Assembly: GCA_002347095.1 (NCBI GenBank)
Contig: DDWZ01000014.1
Location: 25,907 to 89,906, forward strand
From: Desulfobulbaceae bacterium UBA2273
GTDB lineage: Bacteria; Desulfobacterota; Desulfobulbia; Desulfobulbales; Desulfurivibrionaceae
Direction of reading: 5' to 3'
DNA: 64,000 nt
This document shows, piece after piece, positions 44,927 through 53,865 of this stretch. The position numbers were made by a program, and so were the translations under genes. The notes under the pieces were generated by a model. That model worked only from the letters and a program-made list of their open reading frames with translations, did not search any database and was not told the DNA's origin. Numbering within the stretch: the first letter of the stretch is position 1; each line of letters opens with the position of its first letter.

Positions 44927-45718
44927 ATGAACGCAGCCTGCGCCCGCACGCACGGTCAGAACCGAGGCCAGGCCTTTTGGGAGATAAAGGCACGGCGGTA
45001 TCCGCTCCCCTTTGATCTGCAAAGCATGGCCAGGACCAAACGGGTGCTGACTCTGCTTCAGGAGTGGGGGGTGGGCTTCGCCGGGGCTGCAATCCTGGAC
45101 ATCGGCTGCGGAACCGGCTGTTTCACCCTGCCCTTGGCCAGGAACGCGGCCAAGGTGGTGGGCCTCGATTTTTCCGCCGCCATGCTGGACCGGCTCCATG
45201 CCGAAGCGGCCCGCTTCCGGATTCGCAATGTGCAAACCCATTGCCTGAGCTGGCAGGAGGCGGAGCCGAGCGAGCTTGGTTTCGCGGACGCCTTTGACCT
45301 GGCCTGGACCTCCATGTCCGCCGCGGTGAGGAACGAAGCAGACCTTGCCAAGATGGAACAATGCTCCCACGGATGGTGCGTCTTTACCGGTTGGGGAAAA
45401 ATGCGCGACAACCCTCTGCTGGAAGAGGCTTTCACAATGCACGGCCTCGCCTTTGCTCCACCGCCTGGGATGGCGGCCATGCATGCCATGGTGCGGCAAG
45501 CAGGCAGGGAACCGTTTCTTGCTTATCAGGAAATCTCCTGGGACTGGGAGGGAACCATGGACGAAGCCATGGAAGATGTGGCCGGCCATATTGAGGTCGC
45601 TGGGGCAACCCCGGACAAACAGGCGTTGCGTGGGCTGCTTGACAGAAAACAATGGAACGGAGTGGTTCAGCATACCACGCGCACAGAGGAAGGGGTAATG
45701 GCATGGCAGGTTGGCTGA
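44927..45718 (+). CDS. Class I SAM-dependent methyltransferase
   Basis: This 263-residue protein has motif I ILDIGCGTGCFTLPLARN, motif II VVGLDFSAAMLDRL and a post-motif DLAWTSMSAAV. The target is unknown. It starts 3 bases after the FmdE-like stop, and its end overlaps the binding-protein start by 16 bases, so it is an integral part of the operon. Methyltransferases with this neighbourhood could modify the imported ligand or its chelator. Confidence 0.88.
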   Translation: MNAACARTHGQNRGQAFWEIKARRYPLPFDLQSMARTKRVLTLLQEWGVGFAGAAILDIGCGTGCFTLPLARNAAKVVGLDFSAAMLDRLHAEAARFRIRNVQTHCLSWQEAEPSELGFADAFDLAWTSMSAAVRNEADLAKMEQCSHGWCVFTGWGKMRDNPLLEEAFTMHGLAFAPPPGMAAMHAMVRQAGREPFLAYQEISWDWEGTMDEAMEDVAGHIEVAGATPDKQALRGLLDRKQWNGVVQHTTRTEEGVMAWQVG

Positions 45719-46821
45719 AAAATATCAGAATGGGCATCCTGGCCCTGGCCATACTGGGTTCAGTGTCTTCGTCCGCGACGGCACGAGCCGCAGGGACGGT
45801 GACCATCACCGACATGGCCGGACGCAAGGTCAACATTCCGGCCCAGGTGAAACGCATCGTCCCCCTGGGCGGGGCCATGCGTTTTGTGGTCTACATGCAG
45901 GGATTGGACGCGGTGGTGGGGGTGGAGGCCATTGAGCAAAAAAAGACTCCGGACTCGGCGGGCCGGCCATACAGCCTGGCGGTGGCGGACCGGGCCGCCT
46001 CGTTGCCCGCCATCGGCGAGGGAGGGCCGGGCAAGCTGCCGGACTTCGAACGAATCATGGCAGTGATGCCGGACGTAATCCTTGCCGTGGGAATCGATTT
46101 CGCCCAGGTGAAGACCATCCAGCAAAAAACCGGCGTTCCGGTAGTGGTGCTGCATCCGGGCGCCACCACTGCCCTGGATCTGAACCAGATGCGTGCATCG
46201 TTCCGCCTGCTGGGACGGGTCATGGGGCGGGAAAAGCGGGCCATGGAACTGAGTGATTTCCTGCACGGCTGCGAAAGCGATCTGCAAACCCGGACAGTGA
46301 CGGGACGAAACCGCCCCCTGGCGTATGTAGGAGCCATCGGCTTCAAAGGGCGGCACGGCATCACCAGCACCGAATCGGCCTACGCGCCGCTGGTTTGGAT
46401 CAACGGCCGCAACGTAGCCGATGGACTAAAACGCAAGGGGCATGCCTTCATAGACCCCGAGCAGTTGCTGCGCTGGGACCCGGAGATAATCTTCCTCGAT
46501 GCCGGCGGGTTGGCCATGGTGGAGGATGAATACCGGCGCAATCCGGACGTGTACCGGGGTCTCAAGGCAATGCGGTCGGGAAAGATTTTTGTGGTGCCGC
46601 CCTACAACTATTATCACACCAACCTGGAAACCGCCCTGGCCAACAGCTTTTTTATGGGCAAAACCCTGTACCCGGATCGCTTTACCGATGTCGATCCGGC
46701 GGCCAAGGCAGACGAAATCTTCCGCTTCTTCACCGGCGTGGCTGGCTATGGCCGTCTCAAGGCGGAGTTGCACGGGTTTGGCCGGGCCGAGTTTGGCTCC
46801 GGCGGAATCATGGTGCGTTAA
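45703..46821 (+). CDS. Periplasmic metal-chelate-binding protein (ABC class III, BtuF/FepB type)
   Basis: The 372-residue protein has a signal peptide (MGILALAILGSVSSSATARAAG) and the two-lobed class III fold: VTITDMAGRKVNIPAQVKRIVPLGGAMRFVVYM, PDFERIMAVMPDVILAVG, and GHAFIDPEQLLRWDPEIIFLDAGG. This clade binds siderophores, heme, cobalamin or metal-oxyanion complexes. The ligand is not identifiable from sequence. A permease gene follows after one base. Confidence 0.9.
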   Translation: MAGWLKNIRMGILALAILGSVSSSATARAAGTVTITDMAGRKVNIPAQVKRIVPLGGAMRFVVYMQGLDAVVGVEAIEQKKTPDSAGRPYSLAVADRAASLPAIGEGGPGKLPDFERIMAVMPDVILAVGIDFAQVKTIQQKTGVPVVVLHPGATTALDLNQMRASFRLLGRVMGREKRAMELSDFLHGCESDLQTRTVTGRNRPLAYVGAIGFKGRHGITSTESAYAPLVWINGRNVADGLKRKGHAFIDPEQLLRWDPEIIFLDAGGLAMVEDEYRRNPDVYRGLKAMRSGKIFVVPPYNYYHTNLETALANSFFMGKTLYPDRFTDVDPAAKADEIFRFFTGVAGYGRLKAELHGFGRAEFGSGGIMVR

Positions 46822-46822
46822 G

Positions 46823-47875
46823 ATGGACATCCGCGGCCAATACCGCCGGGCCACGGCCCGCAAGCTGGCAATAGGTCTGGGCTTGCTGCTGACCTTGGCC
46901 GGGGTCGCCCTGTTTTCGGTCAGCGTGGGCGCACTGACCATCGGACCCGGCCAGATACTCGATGCCCTGCTGCACCGGGAGGGAGGAACCATTCAGCATG
47001 TGCTCTGGTCCATCCGTCTGCCCAGAACCGCCGGGGCGATTCTGGCCGGAGCCGGGCTGGGGGTGGCCGGAGCGGTGATGCAGGACATCCTGCGCAACCC
47101 CCTGGCCTCGCCTTTTACCACCGGGGTCTCCCAGGGAGCCGCTTTTGGGGCCGCCTTTGCCATAATTGTCTTCGGGGCAGGCCAGACCCACGCCATCGGC
47201 AAGGAGGCGGTGACCATTGCCTCGCCCTATCTGGTGGTGATCTCTTCCTTCTGCGGAGCCATGCTGGCGGTGGCCTTCATCCTAGGACTTTCCAGCCTGC
47301 GCCGAATCAGCGCCGAAGGGGTGATTCTCGCCGGAGTGGCGCTCTCCGCCTTCTTTGGCGCGGCAACCATGCTGCTACAATACTTTGCCAGCGACATGCA
47401 GGTGGCGGCCACGGTGTTCTGGACCTTCGGCGATCTTGGCAAGGCAGGCTGGCGGGAAAACGGGGCCATACTCTCCGCCGTTTGCGTTGCCTTCGCCTGG
47501 TTCGGTGTTTCCGGCTGGAGCCACAACGCCCTCCAGTGGGGGGAAGAGGTGGCGGAAAGCCTGGGAGTGCGGGTAATCCGGTTGCGGGTAATCAGTCTTG
47601 CTGCCGGCTCGCTGATGGTGGCGGTATCCACCGCTTTTCTGGGAGTGATAGGTTTCGTGGGTCTGCTGGCCCCGCACACCGCGCGCTTTCTGGTGGGCAA
47701 CGATCACCGCTTTCTCCTGCCCTGTTCCGCCCTGTTCGGCGCCCTGCTGCTGCTGACTTCCGACATTCTTGCGCGAACCGTCATGCAGCCGGTGACCCTG
47801 CCGGTGGGCATCATCACCTCCCTGGCCGGAGCGCCGTTGTTTTTAGCGCTGCTGGCCAAAACAAGAAGGTCATAA
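46823..47875 (+). CDS. FecCD/BtuC-type ABC permease
   Basis: The 350-residue protein has about ten membrane segments and family motifs IRLPRTAGAILAGAGLGVAGAVMQDILRNPLASPFTTGVSQGAAFGA, LAGVALSAFFGAATMLLQY and STAFLGVIGFVGLLAPHTARFLVGNDHRFLLP. It probably works as a homodimer, because only one permease gene is present. ATG at 46823; the ATPase follows after 3 bases. Confidence 0.93.
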   Translation: MDIRGQYRRATARKLAIGLGLLLTLAGVALFSVSVGALTIGPGQILDALLHREGGTIQHVLWSIRLPRTAGAILAGAGLGVAGAVMQDILRNPLASPFTTGVSQGAAFGAAFAIIVFGAGQTHAIGKEAVTIASPYLVVISSFCGAMLAVAFILGLSSLRRISAEGVILAGVALSAFFGAATMLLQYFASDMQVAATVFWTFGDLGKAGWRENGAILSAVCVAFAWFGVSGWSHNALQWGEEVAESLGVRVIRLRVISLAAGSLMVAVSTAFLGVIGFVGLLAPHTARFLVGNDHRFLLPCSALFGALLLLTSDILARTVMQPVTLPVGIITSLAGAPLFLALLAKTRRS

Positions 47876-47878
47876 TCC

Positions 47879-48646
47879 ATGCTGGAAGTCAACGGTCTCA
47901 GCCTCTCGCTCAAAGGACGGAAAATCCTGCGCGATATCCATTTCACCCTGCGTCCCGGTGAGCTCGTCTCGCTGCTCGGCGTCAACGGCTCGGGTAAATC
48001 CACCCTGATCAGGGCCATGACCGGCCTCCTCCGTCCGGAACACGGAGAGGTGCTGGTGGCCGGGCTGGCGCTGACCGGAATGCGCGGCACGGAACGGGCC
48101 AGACAGATCGGCTACCTGCCGCAGAAAGCCAACGCTATCTCCTGCTCTGTCTTCGACGCCGTGCTGCTTGGCCGCACCCCCAGTCTTGGTTGGCGGATAT
48201 CGGCCCGCGACTCCGCGGCGGTGGAACGAGTGCTGATGCTGCTCGGTATTGAACATCTTGCCATGCGCTCGACCCAGGAACTGAGCGGCGGCGAATTCCA
48301 AAAAGTGGCCATTGCCCGGGCCCTGGCCCAGGAACCGCGCATCCTGTTTCTGGACGAACCCATCAATCATCTGGACATCAAAAATCAGATGGAACTCATG
48401 TCCCTGCTTAAAAAAATCACCCGGGAACTTGACTTGGTCACGGTGAGCGTACTGCATGACCTGGGGATAGCCCTCCGTTTCTCCGACCGGTTTTTACTGC
48501 TTAAGGAAGGCGGACTATACGCTTGGGGAGACCGGTCAGTCTTCACCGCTCCCGCCATCCGTGAGGTGTTCGGCATGGAGGCGCTGCTGCATGAAGTGGC
48601 CGGCATTCCGGTGGTGCTGCCCACTTATCCATGCTGCCGCGCCTGA
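47879..48646 (+). CDS. FecE/BtuD-type ABC ATPase
   Basis: The 255-residue ATPase has Walker A LLGVNGSGKSTLIRAMTG, signature LSGGEFQKVAIARALAQEP, Walker B ILFLDEPINHLD and the switch His in VSVLHDLGIALRF. With the permease and binding protein it makes a complete class III importer, energised in the cytoplasm. Its C-terminus (EVAGIPVVLPTYPC) carries a Cys pair, CCRA. Confidence 0.93.
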   Translation: MLEVNGLSLSLKGRKILRDIHFTLRPGELVSLLGVNGSGKSTLIRAMTGLLRPEHGEVLVAGLALTGMRGTERARQIGYLPQKANAISCSVFDAVLLGRTPSLGWRISARDSAAVERVLMLLGIEHLAMRSTQELSGGEFQKVAIARALAQEPRILFLDEPINHLDIKNQMELMSLLKKITRELDLVTVSVLHDLGIALRFSDRFLLLKEGGLYAWGDRSVFTAPAIREVFGMEALLHEVAGIPVVLPTYPCCRA

Positions 48647-48751
48647 TCCGAAAAAAAGGGATTATCCTGCTGCTGGCTTGATCTCCGGCAATGGTGTACA
48701 CTGTGACACAAGACCTGATTGCCAGAGGCCATTTCACCCGGAACCGCTGTC

Positions 48752-49813
48752 ATGCTCCTCCTCGATGTCCCAGTGCCAGACCCGAAGTATGTGGAATTTC
48801 TTGCCGAATTCCAGCCCTCGCTGTATTCCGTCCACTTCAGCCTTTTTCTGAAAAACATCCCGGACGGCCGCCATCGGTCCAGCACCGTGCCGGAGTTTGG
48901 AGATCTGGTCGCGGCTCTCGCCAGGCTGCCCGGCCCCAAAAAATACGGACTCCTCAACAGCCGCTTCCACCACCCCAGCCTCTATACCGACAAGGCGGCT
49001 CTGCACACCATCATCCGGGCGCTGGACACCCTGCTTGCGGCAGACGTGCTCCACGGCATCACCATTGTCGATTTCTACCTCCTGCAGGCGCTCTCCGACA
49101 CCAGCCCCGAGACCTGCTCCCAGCTTGAGGCAGTGCCCGGAGTCAACTGCATGCTCGATTCCTTTGCCAAGGTGCGGGCTTGCCTTGAAGCCATTGCCGA
49201 AACCGGTTTCAAGCCCCCGACCAAAATCAATCTGGACCGCGCCCTGAACCGCAACCTGCCGGAACTTGCGGATATCTCCCAGCAGTGCCGCCGACACTAC
49301 CCAGAAATCAAGCTGACCCTGCTGGCCAACGAGGGTTGCCTGGACCGCTGCCCCTTCAAGCTGGCCCACGACGCCCAAATCGCCTTTGCCAATACGGGGT
49401 GCATCGCCAACGAAACCCGGGCCACCAACCAGGAACTCGGCTGCATCCGGGAACTCGGGGCGCATCCTGCAAAGCTGTTCAAATCGCCCTTTATCCGGCC
49501 CGAGGATCTGCAGCAGTATGAGGGGATGGTGGAGGTAATCAAGCTCTGCGGCAGAACGCTAGGCCCCGCCTTCTTGCAACGGGTGGTGCGGGGGTATGCG
49601 GAGCGGAGGTATGCGGGGAACCTGCTGGAGTTGATGGATACCATGGAGTGGCTGGCCAAGCAGCTCTATGTGGCCAATGAGGAGTTGCCTGCGGATTTTT
49701 TGACCAAGCTGAGTAGTTGCGACAAGAACTGTTGCAACTGCTCATACTGCCAAGAGCTGCTGGATAAGGTCGCCACGCCCTTAGCTTTTCAGCTTGAGGA
49801 CCTGCGGCAATGA
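48752..49813 (+). CDS. U32-like Fe-S/Cys-rich protein at the end of the uptake operon
   Basis: The 353-residue protein resembles the U32 (collagenase-like) superfamily: a TIM-barrel-like beginning (PDPKYVEFLAEFQPSLYSVHFSLF), a central LLANEGCLDRCPFKLAHDAQIAF motif, and GCIANETRATNQELGCIRE. The C-terminus has a dense Cys cluster (SSCDKNCCNCSYCQELLDK). Some U32 relatives are Fe-S hydroxylases that use prephenate rather than proteases. The enzymatic role here is unknown. The start at 48752 was chosen over a TTG at 48719. It lies 105 bases after the ATPase gene. Confidence 0.75.
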   Translation: MLLLDVPVPDPKYVEFLAEFQPSLYSVHFSLFLKNIPDGRHRSSTVPEFGDLVAALARLPGPKKYGLLNSRFHHPSLYTDKAALHTIIRALDTLLAADVLHGITIVDFYLLQALSDTSPETCSQLEAVPGVNCMLDSFAKVRACLEAIAETGFKPPTKINLDRALNRNLPELADISQQCRRHYPEIKLTLLANEGCLDRCPFKLAHDAQIAFANTGCIANETRATNQELGCIRELGAHPAKLFKSPFIRPEDLQQYEGMVEVIKLCGRTLGPAFLQRVVRGYAERRYAGNLLELMDTMEWLAKQLYVANEELPADFLTKLSSCDKNCCNCSYCQELLDKVATPLAFQLEDLRQ

Positions 49814-49832
49814 AAAAGTAGAGGAAGCTTTG

Positions 49833-49944
49833 GTAGGTTGGGTACAGGAACGAAACCCAACATGTACGAATGTTGAGCAAAACACCATCATGCTCTGCTT
49901 GCCGGCAAAAATCGTTGGGTTTCGCAAAGCTCTACCCAACCTAC
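49833..49944. repeat. 112-bp palindromic element with GTAGGTTGGGT ends
   Basis: The ends GTAGGTTGGGTA and its inverse (TACCCAACCTAC) bracket inner inverse segments CGAAACCCAAC and GTTGGGTTTCG. The arms are 49833-49861 and 49914-49944. Elements with GTAGGTTGGGT and CGAAACCCAAC blocks are scattered in many bacterial genomes. It lies 19 bases after the U32-like gene in a 283-base gap whose remainder shows no gene. Confidence 0.7.
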
Positions 49945-50096
49945 ACGGCTACGCAGCTAATAAGGTTGCGGAAAAAAATCAAAATATCGGGCTTGACCGG
50001 AAATCAGTATTATGTCCCCTGAATACAGATAAGCAAAGACTTGACCCATTTGCTGTCTTTCCCATTGTCTTGGGGGCAAGGTGCAGCAACCGCTGC

Positions 50097-51029
50097 TCAT
50101 GTTTCGTAAGTCGGGTTTTCAGGCAGATTGACCGGTCTGTACTCCGCCACCTTTTGCACCCTTTCTCTGGTGGATACGTGAATCTTTTCCGAATCGCCGA
50201 TCTGGCGCGCGCTGGTGCCGAAGGTCTCCCATATTCCATCAAAAGAATCGTGCAGGGTTCCCGAAGTGTAGTCCTTGTTCAGACCGTTTACGGCGCTGGC
50301 CTTGAACCGCACGCCGTGTTCATAAGCCCGGTCGATCATCCACCGCAAGGCAATGTCCGACTGCCGGCAATCGGCGTAGCCGCCTCCCACATCCGAATGC
50401 ACGCCTGAAAACCATATCTGGTTGATCCGGTCATCCACATCCCATTTGAGCACCGGGAAGAACCTACGTTTCTCGTCGATGGCCATGGCGTGATAGCCCT
50501 TGACAACGCAAGACGGAAGGGCCAGATCGCTGAAATCCTCATCGGTGGTGGTTTTCACCGTGTCCCAAACCCCGAGCATTTCGACCGGGATATCGAAGAG
50601 CCTGCCTTCCTCTTTTAATTTTTCGGAGCTGACCGTATCGCGCCGCAAATAAAGCTGCCAGGCCAAATCAACATCGGCGGCCTTTATCGGCACGCCGCAG
50701 CGGGAAATGAGGCCTGCCAGTCGCCTTGCAGCATAGGCACCTCTGCTGAAACCGAAGATAAAAACCTTGTTTTCCTCTCTCTGCCAATCCGAGTCCGCAA
50801 AGCGCCGCCGCAGAAAGCGATAGGCGCCGAGAATCTGCCTGTCCAACCCTTTGCCGTAAATGCCGCCAGGCAGGGCCTCCCAGTACGCGGTGCCGACGCC
50901 CTCTTCATAGTGGGTTACCTGATTTTTCGCGGCACAGGCGTTCAATATCTTTGCCACGTTGGTGATGGTGGAGTCGGTGTCATTCCAGGTGCCGTCGCAG
51001 CCAATGATTAAATTGCGGGTTTGAGCCAT
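50097..51029 (-). CDS. DUF2235 alpha/beta hydrolase (Tle1-like lipase)
   Basis: The 310-residue protein has the DUF2235 fold: LIIGCDGTWNDTDSTITNVAKI, nucleophile Ser in VFIFGFSRGAYAARRLAGL, acid Asp in VEMLGVWDTVKTT and His in WFSGVHSDVGGGYADC, so a complete Ser-Asp-His triad. DUF2235 includes Tle1-type phospholipase effectors of type VI secretion. It is minimal in length and without a secretion domain. It lies 24 bases after a Bor-like lipoprotein gene on the same strand. No T6SS genes are in the window, so an effector role is only a suggestion. Confidence 0.87.
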   Translation of the reverse strand: MAQTRNLIIGCDGTWNDTDSTITNVAKILNACAAKNQVTHYEEGVGTAYWEALPGGIYGKGLDRQILGAYRFLRRRFADSDWQREENKVFIFGFSRGAYAARRLAGLISRCGVPIKAADVDLAWQLYLRRDTVSSEKLKEEGRLFDIPVEMLGVWDTVKTTTDEDFSDLALPSCVVKGYHAMAIDEKRRFFPVLKWDVDDRINQIWFSGVHSDVGGGYADCRQSDIALRWMIDRAYEHGVRFKASAVNGLNKDYTSGTLHDSFDGIWETFGTSARQIGDSEKIHVSTRERVQKVAEYRPVNLPENPTYET

Positions 51030-51053
51030 GTTCGCACCTCTTGAATCGTAGTT

Positions 51054-51395
51054 TTACTTGGCTGGCTTGTATAATTCCTCTTCCTCATCCTGAGCCGGTG
51101 TGCCGTCACACCACCATTCGGCGGCCTGAGGCACATAGAGGCCCAAAGATACGATGGACACCAACGAATAGAGTGCATTGGTATGGACACGCACCCGGTA
51201 GAGGCCTTGCCCGTTATCGCACTTTTCTACCGGAGGTTCCGACCAGACGAAGTTGTAATAGGAGCCATGGACCGTATGGGTGCCATGCTCCGACATCGGC
51301 GTTTTCTGACCATCTCCTTCGATGGTCATGGTTGCACAACCGGAAATGCTTCCGATCAGGAAACAACCAAAAATTACTGAAAGATATCTCTTCAT
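51054..51395 (-). CDS. Bor-like lipoprotein
   Basis: This 113-residue protein has a lipobox signal (LSVIFGCFLIGSISGCATM) and a small domain that resembles phage lambda Bor: a VHTNALYSLVSIVSLGLYVP segment followed by a conserved Cys (EWWCDG). Bor-like lipoproteins sit in the outer membrane. The start at 51395 is set by the signal peptide; the frame continues 50 codons upstream with no resemblance. Together with the following lipase it could be an effector-immunity pair (inference). Confidence 0.75.
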   Translation of the reverse strand: MKRYLSVIFGCFLIGSISGCATMTIEGDGQKTPMSEHGTHTVHGSYYNFVWSEPPVEKCDNGQGLYRVRVHTNALYSLVSIVSLGLYVPQAAEWWCDGTPAQDEEEELYKPAK

Positions 51396-51861
51396 AAGGC
51401 TTTCCTTGTGCTTCATCGTTTTTTCAAAAACCTCTGCCTTAACGCTAAACTCAGCGGACGTTGCCAATGAACTTTCCGCGTCAAGCGCCGCAGTTCTCGA
51501 CGTCCGTTGAAGTATTTTGCTATGCCAGGAGAAAAATTCGGGCACTCCCCATTTTTTCTCCTTCAGGGGTAAATCATGGAGTCAGGTCAGAGTTTCGGAT
51601 ATTCACCAAAAATCTCCTGATCAGCCCCCCACCGAAGAATCACCCTAGCAAACCTCAACACCAACCACAATCCAGAAAAAATACGGAGATTCATCCATAG
51701 TTTCCTGCGCCAAACACCCCAGTGCCTGCCTGCATCATCATTCTTCCCGATAAATAACAAATAGTTCTTTCGTTATTACCTATTGGTCAACCCCTCCTCC
51801 CTGCTGGTACAAGTATATCCTTAAATTGCCCCACATTCATAACCAACACGGAGGAATACCC
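51396..51861. other. 466-base intergenic gap
   Basis: Between the divergent Bor-like and rhodanese genes I see no credible ORF. AATAAC and GTTATT form a weak inverted repeat near 51755-51780. A GGAGG-type site precedes the rhodanese ATG. No convincing -35/-10 pair was found. Confidence 0.5.
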
Positions 51862-52278
51862 ATGCTCAAACGAATCGCACTGTCCCTGGCCTTTACCCTG
51901 CTGGCTGCCGCTCCCGCCCTGGCAACCAACTACATCGCCCCGGCAAACCTCAAGAAAATGCTGGATGCAAAACAGGAGGTAATTCTGGTGGATATCCAGC
52001 CTGCCGCCGACTTTGCCAAGCAGCATCTGCCCGGCTCCATCGAAACCAACGCCTTCCCCGCCAAAAGCGACGAGGAAAAAGCCCGCCTGAACAAGGCGCT
52101 GCCGGCCATCAATGGGAGCAAGGCGCCGGTGGTGGTGCTCTGCCCCCGGGGCAAAAGCGGAGCAAAAAACAGCTACGAATATTTGCAGAGCAAAGGGGTG
52201 TCTGAGAATCGGCTGCAGATATTGGAAGGGGGGATTGCGGACTGGCCCTATGCGGGGATGTTCGTCAAGGGGCGTTAG
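51862..52278 (+). CDS. Periplasmic rhodanese-domain protein
   Basis: The 138-residue protein has a signal peptide (RIALSLAFTLLAAAPALA) and one rhodanese domain: EVILVDIQPAADFAKQHLPGSIETNAFP and the active-site loop VVLCPRGKSGAKNSYEYL with the catalytic Cys. It may carry sulfane sulfur in the periplasm. CACGGAGGAAT precedes the start. Single gene, with the dispersed repeat copy B downstream. Confidence 0.9.
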   Translation: MLKRIALSLAFTLLAAAPALATNYIAPANLKKMLDAKQEVILVDIQPAADFAKQHLPGSIETNAFPAKSDEEKARLNKALPAINGSKAPVVVLCPRGKSGAKNSYEYLQSKGVSENRLQILEGGIADWPYAGMFVKGR

Positions 52279-52360
52279 AATCTAAAATATTCGATGATGG
52301 TTACCCCGGTGAAAGCCGGGGTCTCGGAAGCAAGCGTACTGACTCGCATTTCGCTTCGCT

Positions 52361-52577
52361 CTTCTGTTCATTTTCTTTGCTTGCCCAAAGAAAACGAACC
52401 AAAAGAAAGGGCACCCTGTGTCCCTTGTCCCGCCGCAGGCGGGATACCCGGAGTTTATGCCCCGCATGGGGTACTCCTCGATGCTGCCGGGGCTTTGCAA
52501 ACTCGGCTTTCGCCTCAGACAGTGCAAAGCCCTTTTTCGGCAGCCTCTCCGGTGCTCGGCTGCGTGACAATGGGGTT
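52361..52577 (-). repeat. Dispersed repeat, copy B (inverted)
   Basis: This is the same block order as copies at 38387 and 55403, in reverse orientation: CTTCTGTTCATTTTCTTTGC, the GCCCAAAGAAA stem, ACCAAAAGAAAGGGCAC, CCCGCC-type hairpin, a CATGGGG segment shared with copy C, then GCAGCCTCTCCGGTGCTCGG. It fills most of the 349-base gap between the rhodanese and DedA genes; the remainder shows no gene. Confidence 0.78.
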
Positions 52578-52627
52578 TAACCGCAACAAAAACAGAAAAG
52601 TGGGCAGCCTGTCGGCTGCCTGCTTTA

Positions 52628-53236
52628 TCAACTCCGCTTTTCACACTTTTTGGGCTGCAGCTTGACGTAGACGAAGATGAGCAGGGCGGAAAGGATCAGC
52701 ACCCCGATAATGGCCTGCTGCGAGTATTTCATGATCAGCTCCTGATTGCTGCCGATGAAATAGCCGATCCAGGTGAGGACCGTTACCCAGATCCCCGCAC
52801 CGAGCAGGGTATAGAGGGAGAACTTCAGGTGGTTCATCCCGGCCAGCCCGGCCGGAAGCGAAATGAGGTGGCGGACCACCGGCAGGAGGCGGCCGATGAA
52901 GGTCGAGATCTCGCCGTGCCTGAGGAAGAAACACTCGACCTTGGCAAACTTCTCCTCGGTGATCCAGACATACTTGCCATACTTCAAAAGAAGCGGCCTG
53001 CCCAAATAATGGGAGGCGAAGTAATTGAGATACGCGCCGAAAAGGCTGCCGAAGGTGCCGCAGAGAATAACGGTCAGCATGTCCATTTTCCCTGCCTGCA
53101 CAAGATACCCGGCCGGAGGCATGACCAGTTCGCTGGGCACCGGGATCACCGAACTCTCCATGGCCATCAAAATAAAAATCCCCGGATACCCCATGGCCCC
53201 GATGCTCTCCACGAGCCAGTTGATCATATTGTGCAT
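52628..53236 (-). CDS. DedA-family membrane protein
   Basis: The 202-residue protein belongs to the DedA/VTT family: LMAMESSVIPVPSELVMPPAGYL with the conserved Glu, FGSLFGAYLNYFASHYLGRPLLLKYGKYVWI, and FIGRLLPVVRHLISLPAGLAGMNHLKFSLYT with the essential Arg pair. Relatives flip undecaprenyl phosphate or other lipids and support membrane potential. Four to five membrane segments; basic C-terminus (LQPKKCEKRS). Single gene. Confidence 0.92.
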   Translation of the reverse strand: MHNMINWLVESIGAMGYPGIFILMAMESSVIPVPSELVMPPAGYLVQAGKMDMLTVILCGTFGSLFGAYLNYFASHYLGRPLLLKYGKYVWITEEKFAKVECFFLRHGEISTFIGRLLPVVRHLISLPAGLAGMNHLKFSLYTLLGAGIWVTVLTWIGYFIGSNQELIMKYSQQAIIGVLILSALLIFVYVKLQPKKCEKRS

Positions 53237-53495
53237 GTGCCGCTCCTTGCTGTGTTACTGGCGCAAAATTGTATCCGCTATCACGAAAAAAGACGACCAA
53301 TTAACGCCCCCTTACCCCATGGGAGGGCCGTCGTTGACCGCCATTCTTTTTTTGCCGGCTGATCGAGAGCCGCTGGAAAACAGCTCCCCGAACGCACCAC
53401 TGCCTTGAGTCACCGGCCCCCTGCGCTGCCTGCCTTTTCAAGGCAACGGAGAAACCCGAAAAAACCGAGGATGCGAGCAACTGCTTCTTGTCACC

Positions 53496-53693
53496 TCACG
53501 GATGCGCGCACAGGTCGGCGGGCGGTTCGGGAACAAAAAAGGAAGTGGAACAGTATTCGCAGGCGGACTCGTCGTCTTTTTTGTCGATGAGTTTCCAGGA
53601 TTTCAGCAAGATAAGCTCTGCATGCGCTTTTTTGCAATTCTCGCAGACCCACAGTTCTTTGTCGTCTTTCATCTGATATCTAAAACGTTTCAT
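53496..53693 (-). CDS. Small double-CxxC zinc-ribbon protein
   Basis: The 65-residue protein starts MKRFRYQMKDDKEL after GGAGCAGAG. It has two Cys pairs, WVCENCKKAH and CEYCSTSF, spaced 30 residues apart, the likely zinc site of a rubredoxin-like or zinc-ribbon fold. It ends VPEPPADLCAHP. Function unknown. It reads away from the divergent arsR-like gene 205 bases to the right. Confidence 0.75.
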   Translation of the reverse strand: MKRFRYQMKDDKELWVCENCKKAHAELILLKSWKLIDKKDDESACEYCSTSFFVPEPPADLCAHP

Positions 53694-53835
53694 CTCTGCT
53701 CCGTATTTTTTGTATAGGTTTTTTCCCTGAACCGGCATGGTAACAGGAATTGCGCTGATCGCCAACCGGCTTTTCGCCTACAGCCGATCATATTTTCGCC
53801 TCCGGTTTGCCAAAAAACGCGCTTCGTTTCCGTGC

Positions 53836-53864
53836 TTGACAGCAGCCCCCAATCATTTTATCAT
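53836..53864 (+). promoter_or_regulatory. Strong sigma-70 promoter for the ArsR-permease operon
   Basis: A perfect TTGACA and TATCAT (5 of 6) are separated by 17 bases, with the start predicted near 53871 and the ArsR-family ATG at 53899. Confidence 0.75.
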
Positions 53865-53865
53865 C

